64,000 bases of DNA from Hydractinia symbiolongicarpus (lineage: Eukaryota > Cnidaria > Hydrozoa > Anthoathecata > Hydractiniidae): the NCBI RefSeq assembly GCF_029227915.1, contig NC_079885.1:28337001-28401000 (forward strand), written 5' to 3'. Under the pieces are notes generated by a model. The model saw nothing but the letters and a program-made list of their open reading frames with translations. It did no database searches and had not been told where the DNA came from. Every line of letters starts with the position of its first letter. The stretch's first letter is position 1. The translations under genes and the position numbers were made by a program. Shown here piece by piece: positions 50,422-62,952 of the stretch.

Positions 50422-52637
50422 GGACATGATTGCTGAAATTTACTGATTTCACTGGGCGCTGTGGTAGGGATTCATTTAAAAATTTATTTTAATAAGTCAT
50501 TTTTTACGGTGGGGCCAATCCTACCCGTTAGTCCGCGCTGGAGAAAGAGAAACAGTTTTAAAACTTACATTTCATTGACTCTCTAACGGTATCAGTCCTT
50601 TTCAATTACAACGGTTGCGTCACATATTCGTACCATCATGTATTTAGCGATATTTTTCTGATTTTACTAGGTTGCATCGTTTTTAACAGTGAAAGGATTG
50701 ACTGTGGGACTTAATTGAACTGATTTTGGACTTTGACCTCAAAAATGTGATAAATGAGACAAGAAATAACATTCGTCTTAATTTGACATGATCGCTGAAA
50801 TTTACCGATTTCGCTGGGCGCTGTGGTAGCGCTTTATATAAAAGTTTGGATAAATAAGTCATTTTTTACTGTTGGACCAATCCTAGCCGTTAGCGCGCTG
50901 AAGAAATAGAAAAATTTTCAAAAACTACATTTCATTGACTTTCTAACGGTGTCAATCCGCTTAAGTAACAACGGTTGCGTCACATATTCGTACCAACATG
51001 TATTTAGTGATATTTTTCCGATATTATTAAGTTTTATCGCTTTTAACAGTGAAACGATTGACTCTGGGACTTAATTGAAATAACTTTGGACTGTGACCAA
51101 ATAAATGTGATTAGTGAGCCAACTGGAACCCAAGAAATAACATTCTTCTTAATTTGACATGATTGCTGGAATTCAGCGATTACACTCGGCCCTATGGTAG
51201 CGCTTCACTTAAAAATTTATTCAAAATAAGTCATTTTTTACTGTGGGACCAATCCTGGCCGTTAACACGCGCTGAATAAATAGGAACAGTTTCAAAGACT
51301 ACATTTCATTGACTTTCTGGCGGTATAAATCCGTTTGAGTTACAACGGTTGCGTCACATATTCGTACCAACATGTATTTAGTGATATTTTTCCGATATTA
51401 TTAAGTTTTATCGCTTTTAACAGTGAAAAGATTGACTCTGGGACTTAATTGAAATAACTTTGGACTGTGACCAAATAAATGTGATTAGTGAGCGAACTGG
51501 AACCCAAGAAATAACATTCTTCTTAATTTGACATGATTGCCGACACTCAGCGATTACACTGGGCGCTGTTTGGAGCGCTTCATTTAAAAATTTAGATAAA
51601 TAAGTCATTTTTTTCTGTGGGAAGAATCCTAGCCGTTAGTGGGGGCTGAAGAAAGAGAGAACGTTTTAAAAACTACATCTCATTGACTCTGTAACGGTAT
51701 CAGTCCGTTTCAATTACAACGGTTGCGTCACATATTCGTACCAACATGTATTTATCGATATTTTTCTGATTTTACTAGGTTGCATCGCTTTTAACAGTGA
51801 AAGGATTGACTGTGGGACATAATTGAACTGATTTTGGACTTTGACCTCAAAAATGTGATAAATGAGACAAGAAAAACCATTCGTCTTAATTTGACATGAT
51901 TGCTGAAATTTACCGATTTCGCTGGGCGCTGTGGTAGCGCTTTATTTAAAAGTTTAGATAAATAAGTCATTTTGTACTGTGGGACCAATCCTAGCCGTTA
52001 GTGCGCGTTGAAGAAATAGAAACATTTTCAAAAACTTCATTTCATTGACTTTCTAACGGTGTCAATTCGCTTGAATTACAACAGTTGCGTCACATAATCG
52101 TACCAACATGTATTTAGTGATTTTTTTCCGATATTACTAAGATGTATCGCTTTTAACAGTGACACGATTGACTGTGGGATTTATTTGAAGTGATTCTGGA
52201 CTGTGACCTTATAAATGTGATAAATGAGCCAATTGGACTCCAAGGAATAACATTCTTCTTAATTGGACATGGTTGCTGCAATTCAGCGATTACACTGGTT
52301 GCTGTTTGGAGTGCTTGATTTAAAAATTTAGATAAATAAGTGATTTTTTACTGTGGGACGAATCCTAGCCGTTATCGCGCGCTGAAGAAATAGAGACAGT
52401 TTTAGAAGATACGTTTCAATGAATTTCTAACGGTATGAGTCCGTTTGAGTTACATCGGTTGAGTCAAATATTCGTCCCCACATGTATTTAGGGATATTTT
52501 TCTGATAATACTAGGTTGTATCGCTTTTAACAGTGAAACGATTGACTGTGGCACTTAATTGAACTGATTTTGGACTGTGACCTTATAAATGTGATAAGTG
52601 AGACAATTGGAACCAAGAAATATCATTCTTCTAAATT
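50422..52637 (+). repeat. HOR copy 1, six monomers, 2216 bp
   Basis: Starts 50422, 50784, 51155 and 51529 pair with 52638, 53000, 53371 and 53745 at +2216. Shared markers are CTGGAGAAAGAG, CATGATCGCTGAAATTT, TTATTCAAAATAAG, GTGGGAAGAATCC and AGTGGGGGCTG. The last two monomers (51892, 52265) have no partner in the second copy. The last part of 51892 also resembles 50150-50430 (offset 1843 bp). Confidence 0.92.
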
Positions 52638-54010
52638 TGACATGATTGCTGAAATTTACTGATTTCACTGGGCGCTGTGGTAGGGATTCATTTAAAAATT
52701 CAGATTAATAAGTCATTTTTTACGGTGGGGCCAATCCTAGCCGTTAGCCCGCGCTGGAGAAAGAGAAACAGTTTTAAAACTTACATTTCATTGACTCTCT
52801 AACGGTATCAGTCCTTTTCAATTACAACGGTTGCGTCACATATTTGTACCATCATGTATTTAGCGATATTTTTCTGATTTTACTAGGTTGCATCGTTTTT
52901 AACAGTGAATGGATTGACTGTGGGACTTAATTGAACTGATTTTGGACTTTGACCTCAAAAATGTGATAAATGAGACAAGAAATAACATTCGTCTTAATTT
53001 GACATGATCGCTGAAATTTACCGATTTCGCTGGGCGCTGTGGTAGCGCTTTATATAAAAGTTTGGATAAATAAGTCATTTTTTACTGTTGGACCAATCCT
53101 AGCCGTTAGCGCGCTGAAGAAATAGAAAAATTTTCAAAAACTACATTTCATTGACTTTCTAACGGTGTCCATCCGCTTAAGTTACAACGGTTGCGTCACA
53201 TATTCGTACCAACATGTATTTAGTGATATTTTTCCGATATTATTAAGTTTTATCGCTTTTAACAGTGAAACGATTGACTCTGGGACTTAATTGAAATAAC
53301 TTTGGACTGTGACCAAATAAATGTGATTAGTGAGCCAACTGGAACCCAAGAAATAACATTCTTCTTAATTTGACATGATTGCTGGAATTCAGCGATTACA
53401 CTCGGCCCTATGGTAGCGCTTCACTTAAAAATTTATTCAAAATAAGTCATTTTTTACTGTGGGACCAATCCTGGCCGTTAACACGTGCTGAATAAATAGG
53501 AACAGTTTCAAAGACTACATTTCATTGACTTTCTGGCGGTATAAATCCGTTTGAGTTACAACGGTTGCGTCACGTATTCGTACCAACATGTATTTAGTGA
53601 TATTTTTCCGATATTATTAAGTTTTATCGCTTTTAACAGTGAAAAGATTGACTCTGGGACTTAATTGAAATAACTTTGGACTGTGACCAAATAAATGTGA
53701 TTAGTGAGCGAACTGGAACCCAAGAAATAACATTCTTCTTAATTTGACATGATTGCCGACACTCAGCGATTACACTGGGCGCTGTTTGGAGCGCTTCATT
53801 TAAAAATTTAGATAAATAAGTCATTTTTTTCTGTGGGAAGAATCCTAGCCGTTAGTGGGGGCTGAAGAAAGAGAGAACGTTTTAAAAACTACATCTCATT
53901 GACTCTGTAACGGTATCAGTCCGTTTCAATTACAACGGTTGCGTCACATATTCGTACCAACATGTATTTATCGATATTTTTTTGATTTTACTAGGTTGCA
54001 TCGCTTTTAA
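52638..54010 (+). repeat. HOR copy 2, partial, offset 2216 bp
   Basis: This is the copy of about 50422-51794. It ends inside the monomer at 53745, where GTGAAACGATTG replaces GTGAAAGGATTG. The copies differ only at scattered bases: the 192-bp segment at 53633-53824 gives the same conceptual translation as 51417-51608. Confidence 0.92.
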
Positions 54011-57000
54011 CAGTGAAACGATTGACTGTGGGACTTAATTAAACTTATTTTGGACTGTGATCTTATAAATGTGATAAATGAGACAATTGGACCCAAGAAA
54101 TAACATTCTTTTTAAGTTGACATGATTGCTGGAATTTACCGATTTCGCTGGGCGCTGTGGTAGCGTTTTATTTAAAAGTTTAGATATATAAGTCATTTTG
54201 TACTGCGGGATCAATCCTAGCCGTTAGCGCGCGTTGAAGAAATAAAAACATTTTCAAAAACTACATTTCATTGACTTTCTAACGGTGTCAATCCGCCTAA
54301 GTTACAACGGCTGCTTCACATATTCGTACCAACATGTATTTAATGATATTTTTCCGATATTATTGAGTTATATCGCTTTTAACAGTGAAACGATTGACTC
54401 TGGGACTTAATTGAAGTAACTTTGGACTGTGACCTTATAAATGTGATAAGTGAGCCAACTGGACCCCAAGAAATGACATTCTTCTTAATTTGACATGATT
54501 GCCGCAACTCAGCGATTACACTGGTCGCTGTTTGGAGCGCTTGATTTAAAAATTTAGATAAATAAGTGATTTTTTACTGTGGGACGAATCCTAGCCGTTA
54601 TCGCGCGCTAAAGAAATAGAGACAGTTTTAGAAGATACGTTTCAATGAATCTCTAACGGTATGAGTCCGTTTGAGTTACATCGGTTGAGTCAAATATTCG
54701 TCCCCACATGTATTTAGGGATATTTTTCTGATAATACTATGTTGTATCGCTTTTAACAGTGAGACGATTGACTGTGGCACTTAATTGAACTGATTTTGGA
54801 CTGTGACCTTATAAATGTGATAAGTGAGACAATTGGAACCAAGAAATATCATTCTTCTTAATTTGACATGATTGCTGGAATTTACTGATTTCACTGGGCG
54901 CTGTGGTAGGGATTCATTTAAAAATTTAGATAAATAAGTCATTTTTTACGGTGGGGCCAATCCTAGCCGTTAGCCCGCGCTGAAGAAAGAGAAACAGTTT
55001 TAAAAACTACATTTCCTTGACTCTCTAACGGTATCAGTCCTTTTCAATTACAACGGTTGCGTCACATATTCGTACCATCATGTATTTAGCGATTTTTTTC
55101 TGATTTTACTAGGTTGCATCGTTTTTAACAGTGAAAGGATTGACTGTGGGACTTAATTGAACTGATTTTGGACTTTGACCTCAAAAATGTGATAAATGAA
55201 ACAAGAAATAACATTCGTCTTAATTTGACATGAGTGCTGAAATTTACTGATTTCGCTGGGCGCTGTGGTAGCGCTTTATTTAAAAGTTTAGATAAATAAG
55301 TCATTTTTTACTGTGGGACTAATCCTAGCCGTTAGCGCGCTGAAGAAAAAGAAAAATTTTCAAAAAGTACATTTCATTGACTTTCTAACGGTGTTAATCC
55401 GCTTAAGTTACAACGGTTGCGTCACGTATTCGTACCAACATGTATTTAGTGATTTTTTTCCGATATTATTAAGTTATATCGCTTTTAACAGTGAAACGAT
55501 TGACTCTGGGACTTAATTGAAGTAACTTTCGACTGTGACCAAATAAATGTGATAAGTGAGCCAACTGGAACCCAAGAAATAACATTCTTCTTAATTTGAC
55601 ATGATTGCCGCAACTCAGCGATTACACTGGGCGCTGTTTGGAGCGCTTCATTTAAAAATTTAGATAAATAAGTCATTTTTTTTCTGTGGGACGAATCCTA
55701 GCCGTTAGTGCGCGCTGAAGAAAGAGAGAACGTTTTAAAAACTACATCTCATTGACTCTGTAACGGTATCAGTCTGTTTCAATTACAACGGTTGCGTCAC
55801 ATATTCGTACCAACATGTATTTAGCGATATTTTTCTAATTTTACTAGGTTGCATCGCTTTTAACAGTGAAACGATTGACTCCTAAGATTAATTGAAGTGA
55901 TTCTGTACTGTGACCTTATAAATGTGATAAATGAGCCAATTGGACTCCAAGGAATAACATTCTTCTTAATTTGACATGATTGCTGGAATTCAGCTATTAA
56001 ACTCGGCCCTATGGTAGCGCTTCACTTAAAAATTTACACAAAATAAGTAATTTTTTACTGTGGGACCAATCCTGGCCGTTAACACGTGCTGAATAAATAG
56101 AAACAGTTTCAAAGACTACATTTCATTGACTTTGTGGCGGTATAAATCCGTTTGAGTTAAAACGGTTGCGTCACATATTCGTACCAACAGGTATTTAGTG
56201 ACATTTTTCCGATATTACTAAGTTGTATTGCTTTTGAAAGTGAAACGATTGACTCTGTGACTTAATTGAAGTGATTCTGTACTGTGACCTTATAAATGTG
56301 ATAAATGAGCCAATTGGACTCCCAGGAATAACATTCTTCTTAATTTGACATGATTGCTGGAATTCAGTGATTACACTCGGCCCTATGGTAGCGCTTCACT
56401 TAAAAATTTACACAAAATAAGTAATTTTTTACTGTGGGACCAATCCTGGCCGTTAGCGCGTGCTGAATAAATAGGAACAGTTTCAAAGACTAATAATCAT
56501 TGACTTTCTGGCGGTATAAATCCGTTTGAGTTACAACGGTTGCGTCACATATTCGTACCAACATGTATTTAGTGATATTTTTCTGATATTATTAAGTTAT
56601 ATCGTTTTTAACAGTGAAACGATTGACTCTGGGACTTAATTGATGTAACTTTCGACTGTGACCATATAAATGTGATAAGTGAGCCAACTGGAACCCAAGA
56701 AATAACATTCTTCTTAATTTGACATGATTGCCGCCACTCAGCGATTACACTGGGTGCTGTTTGGAGCACTTCATTTAAAAATTTAGATAAATAAGTCATT
56801 TTTTTGCTGTGGGACGAATCCTAGGCGTTAGTGCGCGCTGAAGAAAGAGAGAACGTTTTAAAAACTACATCTCATTGACTCTGTAACGGTATCAGTCCGT
56901 TTCAATTACAACGGTTGCGTCACATATTCGTACCAACATGTATTTAGCGATATTGTTCTAATTTTACTAGGTTGCATCGCTTTTAACAGTGAAACGATTG

Positions 57001-57093
57001 ACTGTGGGACTTAATTGATCTTATTTTGGACTGTGATCTTATAAATGTGATAAATGAGACAATTGGACCCAAGGAATAACATTCTTTTTAATT

Positions 57094-57333
57094 TGACATG
57101 ATTGCTGGAATTTCCCGATTTCTAACGGTGTCAATCCGCCTAAGTTACAACGGTTGCTTCACGTATTCGTACCAACATGTATTTAGTGATTTTTTTCCGA
57201 TATTACTAAGTTGTATTGCTTTTGACAGTGAAACGATTGACTGTTGGACTTAATTGAAGTGATTCTGTACTGTGACCTTATAAATGTGATAAATGAGCCA
57301 ATTGGACTACAAGGAATAAAAGTTTTCTCAATT
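57094..57333 (+). repeat. 240-bp deletion monomer
   Basis: The start box and GGAATTTCCCGATTTC are followed directly by TAACGGTGTCAATCCG, which normally lies more than 100 bp further on. About 134 bp are lost, including the CpG-rich box and ACTGTGGGACC. TTTC occurs at both edges (CGATTTCGC and GACTTTCTAACGG), so this is a microhomology junction. Confidence 0.92.
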
Positions 57334-58444
57334 TGATATGATTGGTGGAATTCAGCGATTCCACTCGGCCCTATGGTAGCGCTTCACTTAAACATTTATA
57401 CAAAATAAGTTACTTTTTACTGTGGGACCAATCCTGGCCGTTAGCACGCGCTGAATAAATAGAAACATTTTCAAAAACTACATTTCATTGACTTTCTAAC
57501 AGTGTCAATCCGCCTAAGTTACAACGGTTGCTTTACGTATTCGTACCAACAGGTATTTAGTGTTTTTTTACCGATATTACTAAGTTGTATCGCTTTTGAA
57601 AGTGAAACTTTTGACTCTGGGACTTAATTAAAGTGATTCTGTACTGTGACCTTATAAATGTGATAAATGAGCCAATTGGACTCCAAGGAATAACATTCTT
57701 CTTAATTTGACATGATTGCTGGAATTCAGCGATTACACTCGACCCTATGGTAGCGGTTCACTTAAAAATTTACACAAAATAAGTCATTTATACTGTGGGA
57801 CAAATCCTGGCCGTTAGCACGTGCTAAATAAATAGGAACAGTTTCAAAGACTACATTTCATTGACATTCTGGCGGTAAAAATCCGTTTGAGTTGCAACGG
57901 TTGCGTCACATATTCGTACCAACATGTATTTAGTGATATTTTTCTGATATTATTAAGTTATATCGCTTTTAACAGTGAAACAATTGACTCTGGGACTTAA
58001 TTGAAATAACTTTGGACTGTGACGTAATAAATGTGATAAGTGAGCCAACTGGAACCCAAGAAATAACATTCTTCTTAATTTGACATGATTGCCGCAACTC
58101 AGGGATTACACTGGGCGCTGTTTGGAGCGCTTCATTTAAAAATTTAGATAAATAAGTCATTTTTTTGCTGTGGGACGAATCCTAGGCGTTAGTGCGCGCT
58201 GAAGAAAGAGAGAACGTTTTAAAAACTACATCTCATTGACTCTGTAACGGTATCAGTCCGTTTAAATTACAACGGTTGCCTCACATATTCGTACCAACAT
58301 GTATTTAGCGATATTGTTCTAATTTTACTAGGTTGCATCGCTTTTAACAGTGAAACGATTGACTGTGGGACTTAATTGAACTGATTTTGGACTTTGACCT
58401 CAAAAATGTGATAAATGAGACAAGAAATAACATTCGTCTTAATT

Positions 58445-58789
58445 TGATATGATTGCAGAAATTTACCGATTTCACTGGGCGCTGTGGTAGCGCTTTATTA
58501 AAAAGTTTAGATAAATAAGTCATTTTTTACTGTGGGACCAATCCTAGCCGTTAGCGCGATGAAGAAATAGAAAAATTTTCAACAACTACATTTCATTGAC
58601 TTTCTAACAGTGTCAATCCGCTTAAGTAACAACGGTTGCGTCACGTATTCGTACCAACATGTATTTAGTGATTTTTTTCCGATATTACTCAGTTGTATGG
58701 CTTTTGACATTGAAGTGATTCTGTACTGTGACCTTATAAATGTGATAAATGAGCCTATTGGACTCCAAAGAATAACATTCTTCTTAATT
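58445..58789 (+). repeat. 345-bp monomer with a 26-bp deletion near the 3' part
   Basis: The sequence CTTTTGACATTGAAGTGATT lacks the GTGAAACGATTGACTGTGGG stretch that normally lies between GACA and TTGAAG. The loss removes one of the most constant parts of the monomer. Only this copy shows it. Confidence 0.9.
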
Positions 58790-59909
58790 TGACATGATTG
58801 CTGGAATTCAGCTATTATACTCAGCCCTATGGTAGCGCTTCACTTAAAAATTTATATAAAATAAGTCCTTTTTTACTGTGGGATCAATCCTGGCCGTTAG
58901 CACGCGCTGAATAAATAGGAACAGTTTCAAAGACTACATTTCATTGACCATCTGGCGGTATAAATCCGTTTGGGTTACAACGGTTGCGTCACATATTCGT
59001 ACCAACATGTATTTAGCGATAGTATTCGTATATTACTAGGTTGCATCGCTTTTAATAGTGAAACGATTCACTGTGGGACTTAATTGAACTTATTTTGGAC
59101 TGTGATCTTGTAAATGTGATAAATGAGACAATTGGACCCAAGGAATAACATTGTTTTTAATTTGACATGATTGCTGGATTTTACCGATTTCGCTGGGCGC
59201 TGTGGTAGCGTTTTATTTAAAAGTTTAGATATATAAGTAATTTTGTACTGCGGGACCAATCCTAGCTGTTAGCGCGCGTTGAAGAAATAATAACATTTTC
59301 AAAAACTATATTTCATTGACTTTCTAACGGTGTCAATCCGCTTGACTTACAGCGGTTGCGTCACATATTTGTACCAACATGTATTTAGTGATTTTTTTCC
59401 GATATTACTAAGTTGTATCGCTTTTAACAGTGAAACGATTGACTGTGGGACTTAATTGAAGTAACTTTGGACTGTGACCTTATAAATGTGATAAGTGAGC
59501 CAACTGGACCCCAAGAAATGACATTCTTCTTAATTTGACATGATTGCCGCAACTCAGCGATTACACTGGTCGCTGTTTGGAGCGCTTGATTTAAAAATTT
59601 AGATAAATAAGTGATTTTTTACTGTGGGACGAATCCTAGCTGTTTTCGCGCGCTAAAGAAATAGAGACAGTTTTAGAAGGTACGTTTCAATGAATTTCTA
59701 AAGGCATGAGTCCGTTTGAGTTACATCGGTTGAGTCACATATTCGTCCCCACATGTATTTAGTGTTTTTTTTCCGATATTACTCAGTTGTATTGCTTTTG
59801 AAAGTGTAACGATTGACCGTGGGACTTAATTGAAGTGATTCTGTACTGTGACCTTATAAATGTGATAAATGAGCCAATTGGACTCCAAGGAATAACATTC
59901 TTCTGAATT

Positions 59910-60934
59910 TGACATGATTGCTGGAATTCAGCAATTATACTCGGCCCTATGGTAGCGCTTCACTTAAAAATTTATATAAAATAAGTCTTTTTTACTGTGG
60001 GACCAATCCTGGCCGTTAGCACGCGCTGAATAAATAGGAACAGTTTCAAAGACTACATTTCATTGACCTTCTGGCGGTAAAAATCCATTTGAGTTACAAC
60101 AGTTGCCTCACATATTCGTACCAACATGTATTTAGCGATAATATTCGGATATTACTAGGTTGCATCGCTTTTAACAGTGAAACGATTGACTGTGGGACTT
60201 AATTGAACTGATTTTGGACTTTGACCTCAAAAATGTGATAAATGAGACAAGAAATAACAGTCGTCTTAATTTGACATGATTGCTGAAATTTACTAATTTC
60301 GCTGGGCGCTGTGGTAGCGCTTCATTTAAAAATTTAGATAAATAAGTCATTTTTTACGGTTAGACGACTCCTAGACGTTAGCGCGCTGAAGAAAGAGAGA
60401 CAGTTTTAGAAACTACATTTCATTGAATTTCTAACGGCATCAGTCCGTTTCAATTACAACGGTTGCGTCACATATTCGTACCAACATTCATTTAGCGATA
60501 TTTTTCTGATTTTACTAGGTTGCATCGCTTTTAACAGTGAAAGGATTGACTGTGGTATTTAATTGAACTGATTTTGGACTTTGACCTCATAAATGTGATA
60601 AATGAGACAATTGGACCCAAGGAATAACATTCTTTTTAATTTGACATGATTGCCGCAACTCAGCGATTACACTGGTCGCTGTTTGGAGCGCTTTATTAAA
60701 AAATTTAGATAAATAAGTCATTTTTTACTGTTGTACGAATCCTAGCCGTTAGCGCGCGTTGAAGAAATAGAAACATTTTCAAAAACTACATTTCATTCCG
60801 ATATTACTAAGTTGTATCGCTTTTAACAGTGATACGATTGACTGTGGGACTTAATTGAAGTGATTCTAGACTGCGACCTTACAAATGTGATAAATGAGCC
60901 AATTGGATTCCAAGGAATAACATTCTTCTGAATT
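59910..60934 (+). repeat. Trimer HOR copy 1 (1025 bp) with a 293-bp monomer
   Basis: Starts are 59910 (362 bp), 60272 (370 bp) and 60642 (293 bp). It pairs with 60935-61961 at +1025, then +1027 after a 2-bp CG difference (TTAGCGCGCTG here, TTAGCGCGCGCTG there). Shared markers are TCTGAATTTGACATG, CAGCAATTATACTC, ACAGTCGTC and AGACGACTCCTAGACG. Confidence 0.93.
60642..60934 (+). repeat. 293-bp deletion monomer, copy 1
   Basis: ACATTTCATT is joined directly to CCGATATTACTAAG, with about 80 bp lost. The loss removes CAACGGTTGCGTCAC and TTCGTACCAACATG, the most constant block of the monomer. The same junction is found at 61669-61961 and 63325-63617. Confidence 0.93.
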
Positions 60935-61961
60935 TGACATGATTGCTGGAATTCAGCAATTATACTCGGCCCTATGGTAGCGCTTCACTTAAAAATTTAT
61001 ATAAAATAAGTATTTTTTACTGTGGGACCAATCCTGGCCGTTAGCACGCGCTGAATAAATAGGAACAGTTTCAAAGACTACATTTCATTGACCTTCTGGC
61101 GGTATAAATCCGTTTGAGTTACAACAGTTGCCTCACATATTCGTACCAACATGTATTTAGCGATAATATTCGGATATTACTAGGTTGCATCGCTTTTAAC
61201 AGTGAAACGATTGACTGTGGGACTTAATTGAACTGATTTTGGACTTTGACCTCAAAAATGTGATAAATGAGACAAGAAATAACAGTCGTCTTAATTTGAC
61301 ATGATTGCTGAAATTTACTAATTTCGCTGGGCGCTGTGGTAGCGCTTCATTTAAAAATTTAGATAAATAAGTCATTTTTTACGGTTAGACGACTCCTAGA
61401 CGTTAGCGCGCGCTGAAGAAAGAGAGACAGTTTTAGAAACTACATTTCATTGAATTTCTAACGGCATCAGTCCGTTTCAATTACAACGGTTGCGTCACAT
61501 ATTCGTACCAACATTCATTTAGCGATATTTTTCTGATTTTACTAGGTTGCATCGCTTTTAACAGTGAAAGGATTGACTGTGGTATTTAATTGAACTGATT
61601 TTGGACTTTGACCTCATAAATGTGATAAATGAGACAATTGGACCCAAGGAATAACATTCTTTTTAATTTGACATGATTGCCGCAACTCAACGATTACACT
61701 GGCCGCTGTTTAGAGCGCTTTATTAAAAAATTTAGATAAATAAGTCATTTTTTACTGTTGTACGAATCCTAGCCGTTAGCGCGCGTTGAAGAAATAGAAA
61801 CATTTTCAAAAACTACATTTCATTCCGATATTACTAAGTTGTATCGCTTTTAACAGTGATACGATTGACTGTGGGACTTAATTGAAGTGATTCTAGACTG
61901 CGACCTTACAAATGTGATAAATGAGCCAATTGGATTCCAAGGAATAACATTCTTCTTAATT
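60935..61961 (+). repeat. Trimer HOR copy 2 (1027 bp) with a 293-bp monomer
   Basis: Starts are 60935, 61297 and 61669. It is the tandem copy of 59910-60934, nearly identical by eye. Its last two units are also the first two units of the 1656-bp repeat that follows. Confidence 0.93.
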
Positions 61962-62952
61962 TGACACGATTGCTGCAATTCAGCGATTACACTCGGCCCA
62001 ATGGTAGCGCTTCTCTTAAAAAATTAGATAAAATAAGTCATTTTTTACTGTGGGACCAATCCTAGCCGTTAGTGCGGGCTGAAGAAATAGAGACAGATTC
62101 AAAAACTACATTTCATTGACTTTCTAACGGTGTCAATCCGCTTAACTTACAACGGTTGCGTCACGTATTCGTACCAACATGTATTTAGTGATTCTTTTCC
62201 GATATTACTAAGTTGTATCGCTTTTAACAGTGATACGATTGACTGTGGGACTTAATTGAAGTGATTTTAGACTGCGAACTTACAAATGTGATAAATGAGC
62301 CAATTGGACTCCAAGGAATAACATTCTTCTTAATTTGACATGATTGCTGCAATTCAGCGATTACACTCGGCCCAATGGTAGCGCTTCACTTAAAATTTTT
62401 TATAAAATAAGTCATTTTTTTCTGTGGGACCAATCCTAGCCGTTAGCGCGTGCTGAAGAAATAGAGACAGTTTCAAATACAACATTTCATTGACTTTCTA
62501 ACGGTATTAGTCCGTTTCAACTACAACGGTTGCGTCACATATTCGTACCAACATGTATTTAGTGATTTTTTTCCATTATTACTAAGTTGTATTGCTTTTG
62601 ACAGTGAAACGATTGACTGTGGGACTTAATTGAAGTGATCCTGGACTGTGACCTTATAAATGTGATAAATGAGCCAATTGGATTCCAAGGAATAACATTC
62701 TTCTTAATTTGACACGATTGCTGCAATTCAGCGATTACACTCGGCCCAATGGTAGCGCTTCTCTTAAAAATTTAGATAGACGGTTGAGTCACATGTTCGT
62801 ACCAACATGTATTTAGCAATAGTATTCGGATATTACTAGGTTGCATCGATTTTAACAGTGAAATGATTGATTGTGGGACTTAATTGAACTGATTTTGGAC
62901 TTTGACCTCGAAAATGTGATAAATGAGACAAGAAATAACAGTCGACTTAATT
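61297..62952 (+). repeat. HOR copy 1, 1656 bp
   Basis: Starts 61297, 61669, 61962 and 62336 pair with 62953, 63325, 63618 and 63992 at a constant +1656. Shared markers are TTTGACACGATTGC, CGCTTCTCTTAAAAAATTAG, GACAGATTCAAAAAC and GCGAACTTACAAATG. The left edge of similarity in the second copy is near 62780. Confidence 0.93.
62710..62952 (+). repeat. 243-bp deletion monomer at a HOR junction
   Basis: AAAAATTTAGATA is joined to GACGGTTGAGTCACATG near 62780, so about 130 bp including the CpG-rich box are missing. The left part is a B-type unit (GACACGATTGC, CCCAATGG). The right part follows the 60935-type unit at offset 1656. The junction is where the 1656-bp copy begins. Confidence 0.9.

Larger units (their letters stand above)
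47219..57093 (+). repeat. Array zone VI: mixed A/C/D/E monomers with 674- and 2216-bp HORs
   Basis: The zone mixes 371-374 bp monomers with 362-363 bp monomers. It contains two fused, truncated monomer pairs (48698-50048) and a six-monomer duplication of 2216 bp (from 50422). D monomers with GTTTGGAGCGC are frequent (47964, 51529, 53745, 54491, 55597, 56720). Substitution load between neighbours is clearly higher than in zone I, except within the listed duplications. Confidence 0.8.

Noticed and set aside
55313-55516. Plus-strand open frames of 60-67 codons (55313-55516, 58610-58792)
   Set aside because: Both start or end at arbitrary monomer positions and owe their length to small deletions in single monomers. 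There is no conserved counterpart in neighbouring units.
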